The notes under the pieces are model-generated. The model was not told the origin of the DNA and ran no database searches. It saw nothing but the letters and a program-made list of their open reading frames with translations. A stretch of DNA of 64,000 nt from Vibrio artabrorum (GTDB lineage: Bacteria > Pseudomonadota > Gammaproteobacteria > Enterobacterales > Vibrionaceae), in NCBI RefSeq assembly GCF_024347295.1, contig NZ_AP025458.1, forward strand, positions 248,001-312,000, written 5' to 3'. Each line of letters opens with the position of its first letter. Within the stretch, counting starts at the first letter, position 1. A program made the translations under genes and the position numbers. Positions 10,049-19,766 of this stretch are shown here, piece after piece.

Positions 10049-10228
10049 GATACAAAGACCCTATGAATAAAATATCTTCAAATAGAGTAAGTTATCTGGC
10101 TTTTTGGTACTTGGAGGCGGGTTGTAAAATCGAAAAGTTGTTTAAGGTTTCAACGACTGTTTTGTTTTTGGTCAATCTTTCTTCTGGGGAATTCTGATCT
10201 TGTTATGACCAGTATTGGCAGTAATGAC

Positions 10229-10263
10229 AAAGGCGCATGATTGATTCGCAATCATGCGCCTTT
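10229..10263. terminator. Strong hairpin terminator between psd and the DASS gene
   Basis: A perfect 15-bp stem (AAAGGCGCATGATTG with its complement) around loop ATTCG lies 27 nt past the psd stop. The T-tracts are short (three T each side), so termination may be moderate. Confidence 0.75.
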
Positions 10264-10290
10264 AACATTTCTATGAGTCACCCCAGACGA

Positions 10291-11202
10291 TTAAGCTTCG
10301 TCAGTGTTCTCTAGTGTCGCTTCTTGACTCGTTTGAGCTGTTGTTGCTGCAACATGTGCGTACGGGGTGCCAAGAACGGTTTTCTCACCATTAATCATAG
10401 TGTCATCAAACTTGATCGCACCTTTAGCAAACAGGTTGATAACGGTTGAACCAAGCTTAAAGCGACCCATCTCTTCGCCTTTCTCTAAGTTTATGGCGGT
10501 ATCACCTTGTGCAGGGTAATCCCATTTATAAACAGAGTTACCACGAGGAGGCGTAATCGTGCCTGCCCACACTTGCTCGATGCTACCAACAATCGTTGCA
10601 CCAACCAGCACTTGTGCCATTGGGCCAAACTCCGTATCGAAGATACAAACCACACGTTCGTTACGTGCAAACAAGTTTGGAACATTCTCTGCCGTTAGTG
10701 GGTTCACCGAGAAAAGGTCGCCCGGAACGTAGATCATTTGGCGCAGTGTTCCATCGCATGGCATGTGTACGCGGTGGTAATCACTTGGCGATAAGTAAAG
10801 CGTTGCGAATTCACCGTCTTTAAACTCTTCAGCAAGGCTAGCATCACCCCCCAGTAGTTCACGCGCTGAGTAGTTGTGGCCTTTCGCTTGAATCAGTTGG
10901 CCGTCAGTAATGGGACCAAATTGGCTAACGCGAGCATCGGCAGGGTGAACGATGACAGAGTCACCTTCAGCGATAGGGCGCATGCCATCTTTTAATTCAC
11001 GAACGAAGAATTCATTGAATGTTTTAAAGTGTTTTGGATCGCTATGCAGAGCCTCATCCATGTTCACTTTATATTGTTTGATGAACCAGTTGATGATCGC
11101 TGTCGTTAAACCTCCCGCTTTAGCAGACGCGAGCTTACCGACTAAACGTGTCAGGCCATGTTGTGGGATCCAATACTGCAATCCAACTTTAATCTTATCC
11201 AT
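10291..11202 (-). CDS. psd: Phosphatidylserine decarboxylase proenzyme
   Basis: 303 residues. The LGST motif at 250-253 is the self-cleavage site: the chain splits between G251 and S252, and the serine becomes the pyruvoyl cofactor. The acid D89 (HPADAR) and the His pair in [11 protein letters not shown] (about 138-148) complete the self-processing and catalytic set. It makes phosphatidylethanolamine at the inner membrane. The C-terminal alpha chain ends in a Thr/Glu-rich tail. It lies downstream of rsgA on the same strand, with the E. coli neighbour order. Confidence 0.97.
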   Translation of the reverse strand: MDKIKVGLQYWIPQHGLTRLVGKLASAKAGGLTTAIINWFIKQYKVNMDEALHSDPKHFKTFNEFFVRELKDGMRPIAEGDSVIVHPADARVSQFGPITDGQLIQAKGHNYSARELLGGDASLAEEFKDGEFATLYLSPSDYHRVHMPCDGTLRQMIYVPGDLFSVNPLTAENVPNLFARNERVVCIFDTEFGPMAQVLVGATIVGSIEQVWAGTITPPRGNSVYKWDYPAQGDTAINLEKGEEMGRFKLGSTVINLFAKGAIKFDDTMINGEKTVLGTPYAHVAATTAQTSQEATLENTDEA

Positions 11203-11238
11203 TGTATTAATTTTCCGATGCTGTTTGTTTTTGATGCC

Positions 11239-11285
11239 AATTACTTTCGATGTTAATTGCTTTCGACGTTAATTACTTTCGATAC
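11239..11285. repeat. 16-bp tandem repeat, about three copies
   Basis: Units AATTACTTTCGATGTT, AATTGCTTTCGACGTT and AATTACTTTCGATAC follow head to tail, with a decayed fourth copy (AAAGTGCTTTCAATG) after them. They lie in the psd 5' leader, between rsgA and psd. Confidence 0.8.
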
Positions 11286-11410
11286 AAAGTGCTTTCAATG
11301 AAAACGAGTTAATGACGGTTTAGGGCGCGAGATGTTACTTAAAATCGCGGCAATTGTCAGTAATCACAGGAATCGTTAGTAAATGCACACGTTTATTCAC
11401 AATAATGTGA

Positions 11411-12466
11411 TTAGAGATCCGCTTTCTTACTGCGTGAGTACTGACGGTTATCTTTGTTGTCAGCCATTGTTTCAATAATTCGATGGTAGCTAGCAAAACG
11501 TAAGCGACTAACTTTTCCCTCTTCTACGGCTTGACGCAATATACAGCCGGGGTCGTCATTGTGCTTGCAGTCGCGGAACTTACAACCACCTAGGTAGGGC
11601 TTGAACTCAATGAAAGCATCCGTGATTTCATCCGCTTCTAAGTGCCATAGGCCGAATTCACGCACTCCGGGAGAGTCGATGAGGTCGCCTCCTGAAGGGA
11701 AGTGGTATAAACGCGCCGCTGTGGTGGTATGTTGGCCCAGTCCAGAGTTTTCAGAAACCGCACCTTCTTCAATATCCAGTGTTGGCATCAGCGCATTTAC
11801 TAGGCTTGATTTACCCACCCCAGATTGACCTACAAAAATGTTGATGCGATCTTTGAGTTCAGCTTCGAGCTCTTTGATGCCATATCCCGATTCTTTACTT
11901 ACGAACATCACTTTGTAGCCGATTTTCTCATACACTTTCAGCGTTTCGCGGTATTGAGCAATCTGCTCATCAGTCAGTAGATCGACCTTGTTCAGTACCA
12001 CAAGAGGCGCAATGTTGACCGTTTCAGAAGCGATCAAATAGCGGTCGATAATATTAAGTGATAGCTCTGGTAGCACCGCCGATACAATAACCATTTGGTC
12101 GACATTGGCTGCAACCGGTTTAAGGCCGTCGTAATAATCGGGGCGAGTCAGCATTGAAGTTCTTGGTTCAACCGCTTCTACCACGCCTGAAATTCCAGCC
12201 ATCGACTCTAAGCCTGCACGCCAAGTCACTCGGTCACCAGAAACTAAAGTCTCGATACTACGGCGCAAGTTACAACGATGAACTTCGTTAGTTTCAAGAT
12301 CTTCGATATCAGCATGTTGACCAAAGCGCGTAATCACGAGCCCGCTTTTGGTGCCACCAAGCATGTTCTCATCCCATTGGATAGAATCTTCTTTCTTGAG
12401 TCGCTTGTTCTGGTTGCTACGTACGCGACGTACTTGACCTTTAGTTAACTTCTTTTTTTTAGCCAC
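11411..12466 (-). CDS. rsgA: Ribosome small subunit biogenesis GTPase RsgA
   Basis: 351 residues. A basic N-terminal tail ([16 protein letters not shown]) precedes an OB domain. The GTPase motifs come in circularly permuted order: NKVD at 159-162 (G4), then GQSGVGKSS at 213-221 (G1), then DSPG at 264-267 (G3). A C-terminal zinc site is formed by C295, C300, H302 and C308. RsgA checks late 30S assembly near the decoding centre. It is divergent from orn and upstream of psd, as in E. coli. Confidence 0.97.
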   Translation of the reverse strand: MAKKKKLTKGQVRRVRSNQNKRLKKEDSIQWDENMLGGTKSGLVITRFGQHADIEDLETNEVHRCNLRRSIETLVSGDRVTWRAGLESMAGISGVVEAVEPRTSMLTRPDYYDGLKPVAANVDQMVIVSAVLPELSLNIIDRYLIASETVNIAPLVVLNKVDLLTDEQIAQYRETLKVYEKIGYKVMFVSKESGYGIKELEAELKDRINIFVGQSGVGKSSLVNALMPTLDIEEGAVSENSGLGQHTTTAARLYHFPSGGDLIDSPGVREFGLWHLEADEITDAFIEFKPYLGGCKFRDCKHNDDPGCILRQAVEEGKVSRLRFASYHRIIETMADNKDNRQYSRSKKADL

Positions 12467-12615
12467 AATATTTCACTTAACACATCTAACTTGATGATTG
12501 GGGACTCAAACAAGGTGTCGCTGATGCCACATGATTTCGTGGCCCTAAAGCTAGTTTGAGTATAGTTATTTGGGTATAGTACCTCTTTTACACATAAACA
12601 AATAGGCGACGCCTT

Positions 12616-13161
12616 ATGTCCTTTAGCGATCAGAACCTTATTTGGGTTGATCTAGAGATGACAGGACTTGATCCTGAAACTCATAAAATCATTGAAATTG
12701 CGACTATCGTTACGGATAGTGAGCTCAACATCCTGGCTGAAGGACCTGTTTTGGCTATTCACCAACCCCAGAGTGAATTGGACAAGATGGACGATTGGTG
12801 CACCACGACGCACACTGGCAGCGGTCTAGTGAAGCGAATTCAAGAAAGCACGGTTTCAGAACAAGATGCCATCCAACAAACGATTGAGTTTCTTGAACAA
12901 TGGGTACCTAAAGGTAAGTCACCGATTTGTGGTAACAGCATTGGTCAAGATCGCCGTTTCCTATACAAGCATATGCCAGAGTTGGAAGAGTACTTCCACT
13001 ACCGTTATATTGATGTAAGCACTCTCAAAGAACTGACTCGCCGCTGGAAACCTGAGATTTTAGAGGGTTTTTCAAAGTCGGGAAGCCACCTTGCATTAGA
13101 TGATATACGTGAGTCGATCGCTGAGTTGCAGTACTACCGAAAAACGATTATTAACATCTGA
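12616..13161 (+). CDS. orn: Oligoribonuclease
   Basis: 181 residues, the usual length. DEDDh exonuclease residues are visible: D and E in VDLEMTG (about 12-14), the central aspartate in [10 protein letters not shown], and H plus D in [13 protein letters not shown] near the end. It degrades 2-5-nt RNAs, including pGpG from cyclic di-GMP breakdown. It is divergent from rsgA and directly upstream of the tRNA array. Confidence 0.97.
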   Translation: MSFSDQNLIWVDLEMTGLDPETHKIIEIATIVTDSELNILAEGPVLAIHQPQSELDKMDDWCTTTHTGSGLVKRIQESTVSEQDAIQQTIEFLEQWVPKGKSPICGNSIGQDRRFLYKHMPELEEYFHYRYIDVSTLKELTRRWKPEILEGFSKSGSHLALDDIRESIAELQYYRKTIINI

Positions 13162-13279
13162 TCGGATCAAACAATCACGTTTATCTAACTTTTCAGGGAC
13201 ATAAGTGTTAAATTTTTTGTAAATCTGTGTGCTTTTACAGCAGTTGAGTAAAAAGTTACGTGATTTTGCATTTAAGGGC

Positions 13280-13307
13280 TTGCATCACAAAAAAATGCTC
13301 TTATAAT
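13280..13307 (+). promoter_or_regulatory. Sigma-70 promoter of the tRNA array
   Basis: TTGCAT and TATAAT are 16 nt apart, followed by a GC-rich discriminator (TCGCAGCCC), typical of stringently controlled stable-RNA promoters. The first tRNA starts 35 nt after the -10. Confidence 0.75.
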
Positions 13308-13342
13308 TCGCAGCCCTGAACGGTGAAAGACGTTTTCAGATT

Positions 13343-13418
13343 GCGATACTAGCTCAGTTGGTAGAGCGCAACCTTGCCAAGGTTGAGGTCATCGGTTCGA
13401 ACCCGATGTATCGCTCCA
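13343..13418 (+). tRNA. tRNA-Gly (GCC), copy 1
   Basis: 76 nt, full cloverleaf, 7-bp acceptor stem GCGATAC/GTATCGC, anticodon loop TTGCCAA, encoded CCA. First gene of the array. Confidence 0.97.
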
Positions 13419-13496
13419 GTTTGATTCTTTTAGGAAGTCAATTCCTAGAGGAGCCTCTTGGAGGCAAGAGTCATTGACTTAAACAATGCATCCGGA

Positions 13497-13573
<77 letters not shown>

Positions 13574-13629
13574 CATTACAGTTAAGCGCTATCTGTTGCC
13601 CAAGGCGGTAAGAGCAGCGAGTAACTTAT

Positions 13630-13705
13630 GCGATACTAGCTCAGTTGGTAGAGCGCAACCTTGCCAAGGTTGAGGTCATCGGTTCGAACCCGATGTATCG
13701 CTCCA
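13630..13705 (+). tRNA. tRNA-Gly (GCC), copy 2
   Basis: Identical in sequence to copy 1. Confidence 0.97.
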
Positions 13706-13784
13706 GTTTGATTCTTTTAGGAAGTCAATTCCTAGAGGGCGCCTCTTAGAGGCAAGAGTCATTGACTTAAACAATGCATCCGGA

Positions 13785-13861
<77 letters not shown>

Positions 13862-13917
13862 CATTACAGTTAAGCGCTATCTGTTGCCCAAGGCGGTAAG
13901 AGCAGCGAGTAACTTAT

Positions 13918-13993
13918 GCGATACTAGCTCAGTTGGTAGAGCGCAACCTTGCCAAGGTTGAGGTCATCGGTTCGAACCCGATGTATCGCTCCA
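13918..13993 (+). tRNA. tRNA-Gly (GCC), copy 3
   Basis: Identical to copy 1; 288 bp after copy 2. Confidence 0.97.
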
Positions 13994-14072
13994 GTTTGAT
14001 TCTTTTAGGAAGTCAATTCCTAGAGGGCGCCTCTTAGAGGCAAGAGTCATTGACTTAAACAATGCATCCGGA

Positions 14073-14149
<77 letters not shown>

Positions 14150-14205
14150 CATTACAGTTAAGCGCTATCTGTTGCCCAAGGCGGTAAGAGCAGCGAGTAA
14201 CTTAT

Positions 14206-14281
14206 GCGATACTAGCTCAGTTGGTAGAGCGCAACCTTGCCAAGGTTGAGGTCATCGGTTCGAACCCGATGTATCGCTCCA
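14206..14281 (+). tRNA. tRNA-Gly (GCC), copy 4
   Basis: Identical to copy 1. Confidence 0.97.
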
Positions 14282-14360
14282 GTTTGATTCTTTTAGGAAG
14301 TCAATTCCTAGAGGGCGCCTCTTAGAGGCAAGAGTCATTGACTTAAACAATGCATCCGGA

Positions 14361-14437
<77 letters not shown>

Positions 14438-14493
14438 CATTACAGTTAAGCGCTATCTGTTGCCCAAGGCGGTAAGAGCAGCGAGTAACTTAT

Positions 14494-14569
14494 GCGATAC
14501 TAGCTCAGTTGGTAGAGCGCAACCTTGCCAAGGTTGAGGTCATCGGTTCGAACCCGATGTATCGCTCCA
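14494..14569 (+). tRNA. tRNA-Gly (GCC), copy 5
   Basis: Identical to copy 1. Confidence 0.97.
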
Positions 14570-14648
14570 GTTTGATTCTTTTAGGAAGTCAATTCCTAGA
14601 GGGCGCCTCTTAGAGGCAAGAGTCATTGACTTAAACAATGCATCCGGA

Positions 14649-14725
<77 letters not shown>

Positions 14726-14781
14726 CATTACAGTTAAGCGCTATCTGTTGCCCAAGGCAGTAAGAGCAGCGCGTGACTTAT

Positions 14782-14857
14782 GCGATACTAGCTCAGTTGG
14801 TAGAGCGCAACCTTGCCAAGGTTGAGGTCATCGGTTCGAACCCGATGTATCGCTCCA
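14782..14857 (+). tRNA. tRNA-Gly (GCC), copy 6
   Basis: tRNA identical to copy 1; the flanks carry a few substitutions (GCGTGACTT before, CCAATTTG after). Confidence 0.97.
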
Positions 14858-14935
14858 ATTTGATTCTTTTAGGAAGTCAATTCCTAGAGGGCGCCTCTTA
14901 GAGGCAGAGTCATTGACTTAAACAATGCATCCGGA

Positions 14936-15012
<77 letters not shown>

Positions 15013-15087
15013 CATTACAGTTAAGCGCTATCTGTTGCCCAAGGCGGTAAGAGCTGCCCAAGGCAGTAAGAGCAGCGAGTAACTTAT

Positions 15088-15163
15088 GCGATACTAGCTC
15101 AGTTGGTAGAGCGCAACCTTGCCAAGGTTGAGGTCATCGGTTCGAACCCGATGTATCGCTCCA
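15088..15163 (+). tRNA. tRNA-Gly (GCC), copy 7
   Basis: Identical to copy 1; preceded by an enlarged spacer with a duplicated GTAAGAGC-type segment. Confidence 0.97.
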
Positions 15164-15241
15164 GTTTGATTCTTTTAGGAAGTCAATTCCTAGAGGGCGC
15201 CTCATAGAGGCAGAGTCATTGACTTAAACAATGCATCCGGA

Positions 15242-15318
<77 letters not shown>

Positions 15319-15393
15319 CATTACAGTTAAGCGCTATCTGTTGCCCAAGGCGGTAAGAGCTGCCTAAGGCAGTAAGAGCAGCGCGTGACTTAT

Positions 15394-15469
15394 GCGATAC
15401 TAGCTCAGTTGGTAGAGCGCAACCTTGCCAAGGTTGAGGTCATCGGTTCGAACCCGATGTATCGCTCCA
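15394..15469 (+). tRNA. tRNA-Gly (GCC), copy 8
   Basis: Identical to copy 1; last gene of the array. The sequence after it diverges from the repeat at once. Confidence 0.97.
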
Positions 15470-16102
15470 GCTTTCTTCTAAAAAAAAGCGATGATAATCC
15501 TTTAAACCACCGTGTTTTTCTTTAGATCACAGAGTTTAAAGGCGACCTAAGGGTCATGCTCTTTCTTTAATGCTGCGAAGCATAATCTCCCCCAAAAGCA
15601 AATAATCCGCCATTATGGTGGGTGTTCTTTTGTCTTAGTTTTTCTTAGCAACTCGAATGCTAGTAAACATCAGGTCTCTGAAGCAGATACTTGAGGTTTT
15701 TCATATCTATAAACAGACTTATCCACAAAACTAAGGGTGTGGATAACTTGGTTGATAAAGTAATTTCATGCTTAATCCTTCCCCCTTCTTTAAAAGATCT
15801 TTCTTATTTTCAATATATTAGCGCGATCGGTGTATTTGTAACTCATTGTTTTTCATGAGTTTGATGGGCGGTCTTGAATTTGGTGAAAGATCGTTAACTC
15901 ATTGTTTTTTGATCTTAATCATTTATCGTTACTGTGTTTAACTTTGTATGGGTGTCGTAGGTTTGTGACAGAACAGAATTTTTTCCACATTGTTAAAATT
16001 GAGAACAAGGTCAAACATTGTTTTAAAATTGTGTGCAACGTGTTGCCTTTAAGCTTAGGGGCATGATATCTGCGAATGAGGTAAACCTTGATATATAAAG
16101 GG
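15470..16102. promoter_or_regulatory. Candidate datA-like DnaA-binding locus
   Basis: 633 nt, AT-rich, no gene. It holds two perfect DnaA boxes in opposite orientation, TTATCCACA at 15719-15727 and its complement at 15738-15746, 10 nt apart. A third box TTTTCCACA is at 15981-15989, and a one-mismatch box lies at 15933-15941. Direct repeats TAACTCATTGTTTTT lie at 15839-15853 and 15895-15909, and ACATTGTT(TT)AAAATTG is repeated at 15987 and 16015. GATC occurs four times in about 110 nt. E. coli datA, which lowers ATP-DnaA, lies in the same gap between glycine tRNA genes and queG. A weak hairpin CCGCC/GGTGG at about 15608-15622 may end the tRNA transcript. The function here is inferred from these boxes and synteny. 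Confidence 0.6.
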
Positions 16103-17263
16103 CTAGGCGTCTCTTGGAAGCCCTTTTTCAACAATGCGTATCAATCTGTGCTTTTTGGTGAGTATTTTGCTGCTCTTCTTTTGCACACCGTTATTTTCTT
16201 GCACGCCACTCGCGTTGGGTAACTGCTTGAGTTGCTTTTTCAATGCCCACTCAATATGGACATCCAACAGTTCATTTTGGCCTTGATGAGATTCAAGTGC
16301 TTCAACAATGCGGTGTTGGAATGGTGCATTGCCCATTGCAACAAAGATATTGCGTAACCATTGGGTGTGGCCAATGCGTCTTATTGCTGAGCCTTCCATT
16401 TTCTTAAGAAAGGTGGCTTCGTCCCAACCTGAAAGGGTAACAAGATCGGCCTCTTGGAAGTCATCTCTACGGTGAAAATCTTTTTGCTCTGTGAGTTCGG
16501 CATGGCGGTTCCACGGGCAAACTAACTGGCAGTCATCACAACCATAAATACGGTTGCCAATGGCGTCTCTGTACTCTTCAGGGATAATCCCATCAAATTC
16601 AATGGTTAAATATGAGATGCATTTGCGCGCATCCACGATGCCATTGTCAAGAATTGCGCCGGTTGGACAAGAAGTGATACAGGCTGTGCATTTTCCACAT
16701 TCATCAACACTGGGTTCATCGACAGGAAGGGGGATGTTCACGAGCAGCTCTGCTAGGAAGAACCAGGATCCAGCATCTTTATCGAGAATCAACGAGTGCT
16801 TACCTGTCCAACCCAGTCCTGCTTTTTGAGCGAGCGGTCTTTCTAAAATAGGCGCGGAATCGACGAAAGGACGTGAGTCAAAACCTTCAACCTCTGTTTC
16901 GATTCTTTGCCCTAACTTTTTTAACTGATTACGTAACAATTTGTGGTAATCGCGGCCTAAAGAATATCGGCTGATATAGCCTTGAGAGGTATCACTTAGG
17001 TTAGAGGCAAACTGAGCTTCTGGTGGTAGATAGTTCATTCGAGCGCTGATCACTCGAATTGTGCCTGGGTGAAGTTCAGCTGGACGCGCACGCATCATTC
17101 CATGTCGAGCCATCCAATCCATTTCACCGTGATTGCCAGCATCTAGCCATGCTTGCAGGGGACCTTCGTGTTCAGCTAAGTCAACATCACAGATGCCCAC
17201 TTTTTGAAAGCCTAGCTCTTTTCCCCAGATTTTAATTTTTTCAGCAAGATGGTCTAGATTCAT
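16103..17263 (-). CDS. queG: Epoxyqueuosine reductase
   Basis: 386 residues. The N-terminal cobalamin-binding half includes the conserved ISRYSLGRDYH. Two 4Fe-4S motifs follow, CGKCTACITSCP (about 193-204) and CDDCQLVCPW (about 246-255, with C220 upstream), then a C-terminal HEAT-like part. It performs the last step of queuosine synthesis on tRNAs with a GUN anticodon. It is about 379 residues in E. coli, so the basic tail here is slightly longer. It is divergent from tsaE; in E. coli nnr lies between them, and there is no room for it here. Confidence 0.96.
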   Translation of the reverse strand: MNLDHLAEKIKIWGKELGFQKVGICDVDLAEHEGPLQAWLDAGNHGEMDWMARHGMMRARPAELHPGTIRVISARMNYLPPEAQFASNLSDTSQGYISRYSLGRDYHKLLRNQLKKLGQRIETEVEGFDSRPFVDSAPILERPLAQKAGLGWTGKHSLILDKDAGSWFFLAELLVNIPLPVDEPSVDECGKCTACITSCPTGAILDNGIVDARKCISYLTIEFDGIIPEEYRDAIGNRIYGCDDCQLVCPWNRHAELTEQKDFHRRDDFQEADLVTLSGWDEATFLKKMEGSAIRRIGHTQWLRNIFVAMGNAPFQHRIVEALESHQGQNELLDVHIEWALKKQLKQLPNASGVQENNGVQKKSSKILTKKHRLIRIVEKGLPRDA

Positions 17264-17503
17264 GGCTTAATTCTTATTTTCTCTGTTTTACAATTAGAGA
17301 TAAGGCTAATTAACATTAGGTTCGGCAAAAATGGGGGCGGATCTTAACGGATCTTAGTGATATTGACCAGAACAGACGTGTTTTGAGTAGTATTTTTCAT
17401 AGAACTTACACTTGAGTGCTTGTCTCCCAAAAGCATCACGGTTTACTATTCCTATTCTTTTGATTTTTATATAGTCAACGATCGATTTTTAGAGAACGTA
17501 TTC

Positions 17504-17968
17504 ATGAGCATGAAACAATTTACTTTGAAAGATGAACAAGCAACGATTCAATTGGGAACGAAGCTTTCTCATCTTTGCTCACAGCAGACGACTATTTATC
17601 TGCATGGTGATCTTGGCGCAGGTAAAACGACGTTCAGTCGAGGCTTTGTAAAAGCACTGGGTCATCAAGGAAACGTAAAGAGCCCAACGTATACTCTAGT
17701 TGAACCTTATCAACTTGCTGATTGGCAGGTGTATCATTTTGATCTTTATCGTTTGGCTGATCCAGAAGAGTTAGAGTTTATGGGGATTCGAGATTACTTT
17801 ACTCCAGATGCCATCTGCTTGGTTGAATGGCCTGAGAAAGGGTATGGAATGCTACCAGAAGCAGATTTGGATATCGATATTCGCTATCAAGACGATCACC
17901 GTGTTGTTTCTTTAACCGCTAACAATGAATATGGACAGCATTTGCTGAGTCAGTTGGAGTTATGTTGA
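17504..17968 (+). CDS. tsaE: tRNA t6A threonylcarbamoyladenosine ATPase TsaE
   Basis: 154 residues from ATG 17504 (MSMKQFTL), chosen because GAGAA lies 7 nt upstream and TsaE proteins are about 150 residues. An upstream ATG at 17420 would add a 28-residue leader of unlikely composition. The Walker A motif is [13 protein letters not shown], followed by [10 protein letters not shown] and the Walker B-like VYHFDLYRL. TsaE works with TsaB and TsaD to form t6A at position 37 of ANN-decoding tRNAs. The stop overlaps amiB by 7 nt, so the two are coupled. Confidence 0.95.
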   Translation: MSMKQFTLKDEQATIQLGTKLSHLCSQQTTIYLHGDLGAGKTTFSRGFVKALGHQGNVKSPTYTLVEPYQLADWQVYHFDLYRLADPEELEFMGIRDYFTPDAICLVEWPEKGYGMLPEADLDIDIRYQDDHRVVSLTANNEYGQHLLSQLELC

Positions 17969-19686
17969 TTTCTAAACGCCTTTTTTCAGTAGTAGCTACG
18001 ACGGTTACTGTTTTCTCTTTATTGTTTTCTTCATTGGTTTCTGCGAATTCATTGCAAGGTTTGAGGGTTTGGCCTTCTCCAGAAGATACGCGTGTGGTTA
18101 TCGACCTAAAATCAGAAGCGGACTTTAGCTATTTCACCCTGAGTAGCCCGAGTCGTTTAGTGGTCGATTTAAAAAATACCAATCTTGCGACTAAATTGCC
18201 TGTCGTGGTAACGGATAGTCCTATTCTGTCGAAAGTTCGTAAAAGTTCGCCACCAGACAAGAGTACTTACCGATTAGTGTTTGAGTTGAAGAAATCCTCT
18301 AAAGCCGATTTGTTTAAACTAAGCCCAACCCCCGGTGGTCAATACGGACATCGCTTGGTGATTGATTTTCCACACGGAGCGATAAGTAAGGGCGCGTCAG
18401 CTTCGACACCGAGTAAACCAACGGTGAGTAAAAGCATTAATCAAGTTAAGCGCCAACGAGAGGTTCTGATTATTGTCGACCCTGGTCATGGTGGTGAAGA
18501 CCCAGGTTCGATTGGCCCATCGCGTAAATATGAAAAAAATGCCACTCTGAGTATTGCTCGTAAGCTGGCTGCACAGTTGAATGCTGTTCCTGGAATCAAG
18601 ACACGTTTAACGCGCAATGGCGACTACTATGTGAACCTTAATCGACGTGTTGCGATTGCGCGTGAGAACCAAGCTCACTTGTTGATCTCTATTCACGCTG
18701 ATGCTTTTACGACACCGAGACCACAAGGCGGCTCAGTCTTTGTGTTGAATACGCGACGTGCTAATACGGAAATTTCGCGCTGGATTGAACACAAAGAGAG
18801 ACAGTCTGAATTGTTGGGCGGCAGTGGGACGGCTTTCACTGGCAATATTGATGATAAGAACGTTAACCAAACGCTGCTTGATCTACAGTTTAGCCATTCT
18901 CAAAAAGAAGGGTATAAGTTGGCCACCGACATTCTGTCTGAGATGGGTAAGGTTGCAAAGCTGCATAACAGCAAGCCGATTAACACCAGCTTAGCGGTAT
19001 TACGTTCACCACAAATCCCATCAGTCTTGATTGAAACTGGTTTTATATCGAATCCGACCGAAGAGAAGCTCCTTTTCCAACGTTCGCACCAAGATAAATT
19101 GGCGCATGCTATAACGAAAGCAGTCGTTAAGTATTTAAAGGCTAATCCACCTGAAGGGATTATCTTGTCGAACGTAACGTCATCAACGGCTAGCGTGAGT
19201 CAACATAAAGTGTCTCGTGGTGAGTCTTTATCAGTGATTGCAAGTAAATATGGCACGTCGACACAGGCGTTGATGACATTCAACAACCTGAAATCGAGCA
19301 GCCTAGCCGTTGGTCAAGTGTTAAAGATTCCAAGTCGTTCTCAAGGTTCTTCCACGCCAAGCCGTGCAGTAAAAACGGAGACGATAACCCACACGGTTAA
19401 ACCTGGAGAATACTTAGGCAAGGTCGCCGCTCGCTATAAAGTCTCGGTGGCGGATATTAAACGTGAAAATCGCTTAACCTCAGAAACACTCAAGGTCGGG
19501 CAAAAGTTACGTATTACGGTTGCAGTGAAAGATGTTCCTCTACGCAAACACAAAGTTGCAAGAGGTGATTATCTTGGCAAGATAGCCTCTAAGTATGGCG
19601 TGAGCGTTGACAATATCCGCAAAGCGAATAATTTACGATCAGATAGTTTAGCGGTGGGTCAGGTGCTGATTATTCCGCACAAATAG
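17962..19686 (+). CDS. amiB: N-acetylmuramoyl-L-alanine amidase AmiB, with three LysM repeats
   Basis: 574 residues. A signal peptide (about 1-28, ending LVSA) is followed by an AMIN domain (about 30-130) that targets the septum. The zinc amidase domain spans about 167-400: [11 protein letters not shown], the E in the ATLS region, and SIHADA carry the zinc ligands, with ETGFISN near the end. Three LysM repeats (about 415-460, 475-520, 530-574) bind peptidoglycan. It splits septal peptidoglycan during daughter-cell separation and is normally activated by EnvC. E. coli AmiB has one LysM, so three is the longer version. It lies between tsaE and mutL. Confidence 0.96.
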   Translation: MLISKRLFSVVATTVTVFSLLFSSLVSANSLQGLRVWPSPEDTRVVIDLKSEADFSYFTLSSPSRLVVDLKNTNLATKLPVVVTDSPILSKVRKSSPPDKSTYRLVFELKKSSKADLFKLSPTPGGQYGHRLVIDFPHGAISKGASASTPSKPTVSKSINQVKRQREVLIIVDPGHGGEDPGSIGPSRKYEKNATLSIARKLAAQLNAVPGIKTRLTRNGDYYVNLNRRVAIARENQAHLLISIHADAFTTPRPQGGSVFVLNTRRANTEISRWIEHKERQSELLGGSGTAFTGNIDDKNVNQTLLDLQFSHSQKEGYKLATDILSEMGKVAKLHNSKPINTSLAVLRSPQIPSVLIETGFISNPTEEKLLFQRSHQDKLAHAITKAVVKYLKANPPEGIILSNVTSSTASVSQHKVSRGESLSVIASKYGTSTQALMTFNNLKSSSLAVGQVLKIPSRSQGSSTPSRAVKTETITHTVKPGEYLGKVAARYKVSVADIKRENRLTSETLKVGQKLRITVAVKDVPLRKHKVARGDYLGKIASKYGVSVDNIRKANNLRSDSLAVGQVLIIPHK

Positions 19687-19766
19687 TCTAAGCAACACCT
19701 AACGACTCCACGCGAGCGAAAAGAAAGTAAAGTGTTTCCATCAATGGCAGTGAGGTAGCTATACAT

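Noticed and set aside
15700..16000. Replication origin from DnaA boxes and GATC sites
   Set aside because: Flanking genes (tRNA-Gly, queG) match the E. coli datA position, while Vibrio oriC I lies near mnmG/mioC. Box number is low for an origin.
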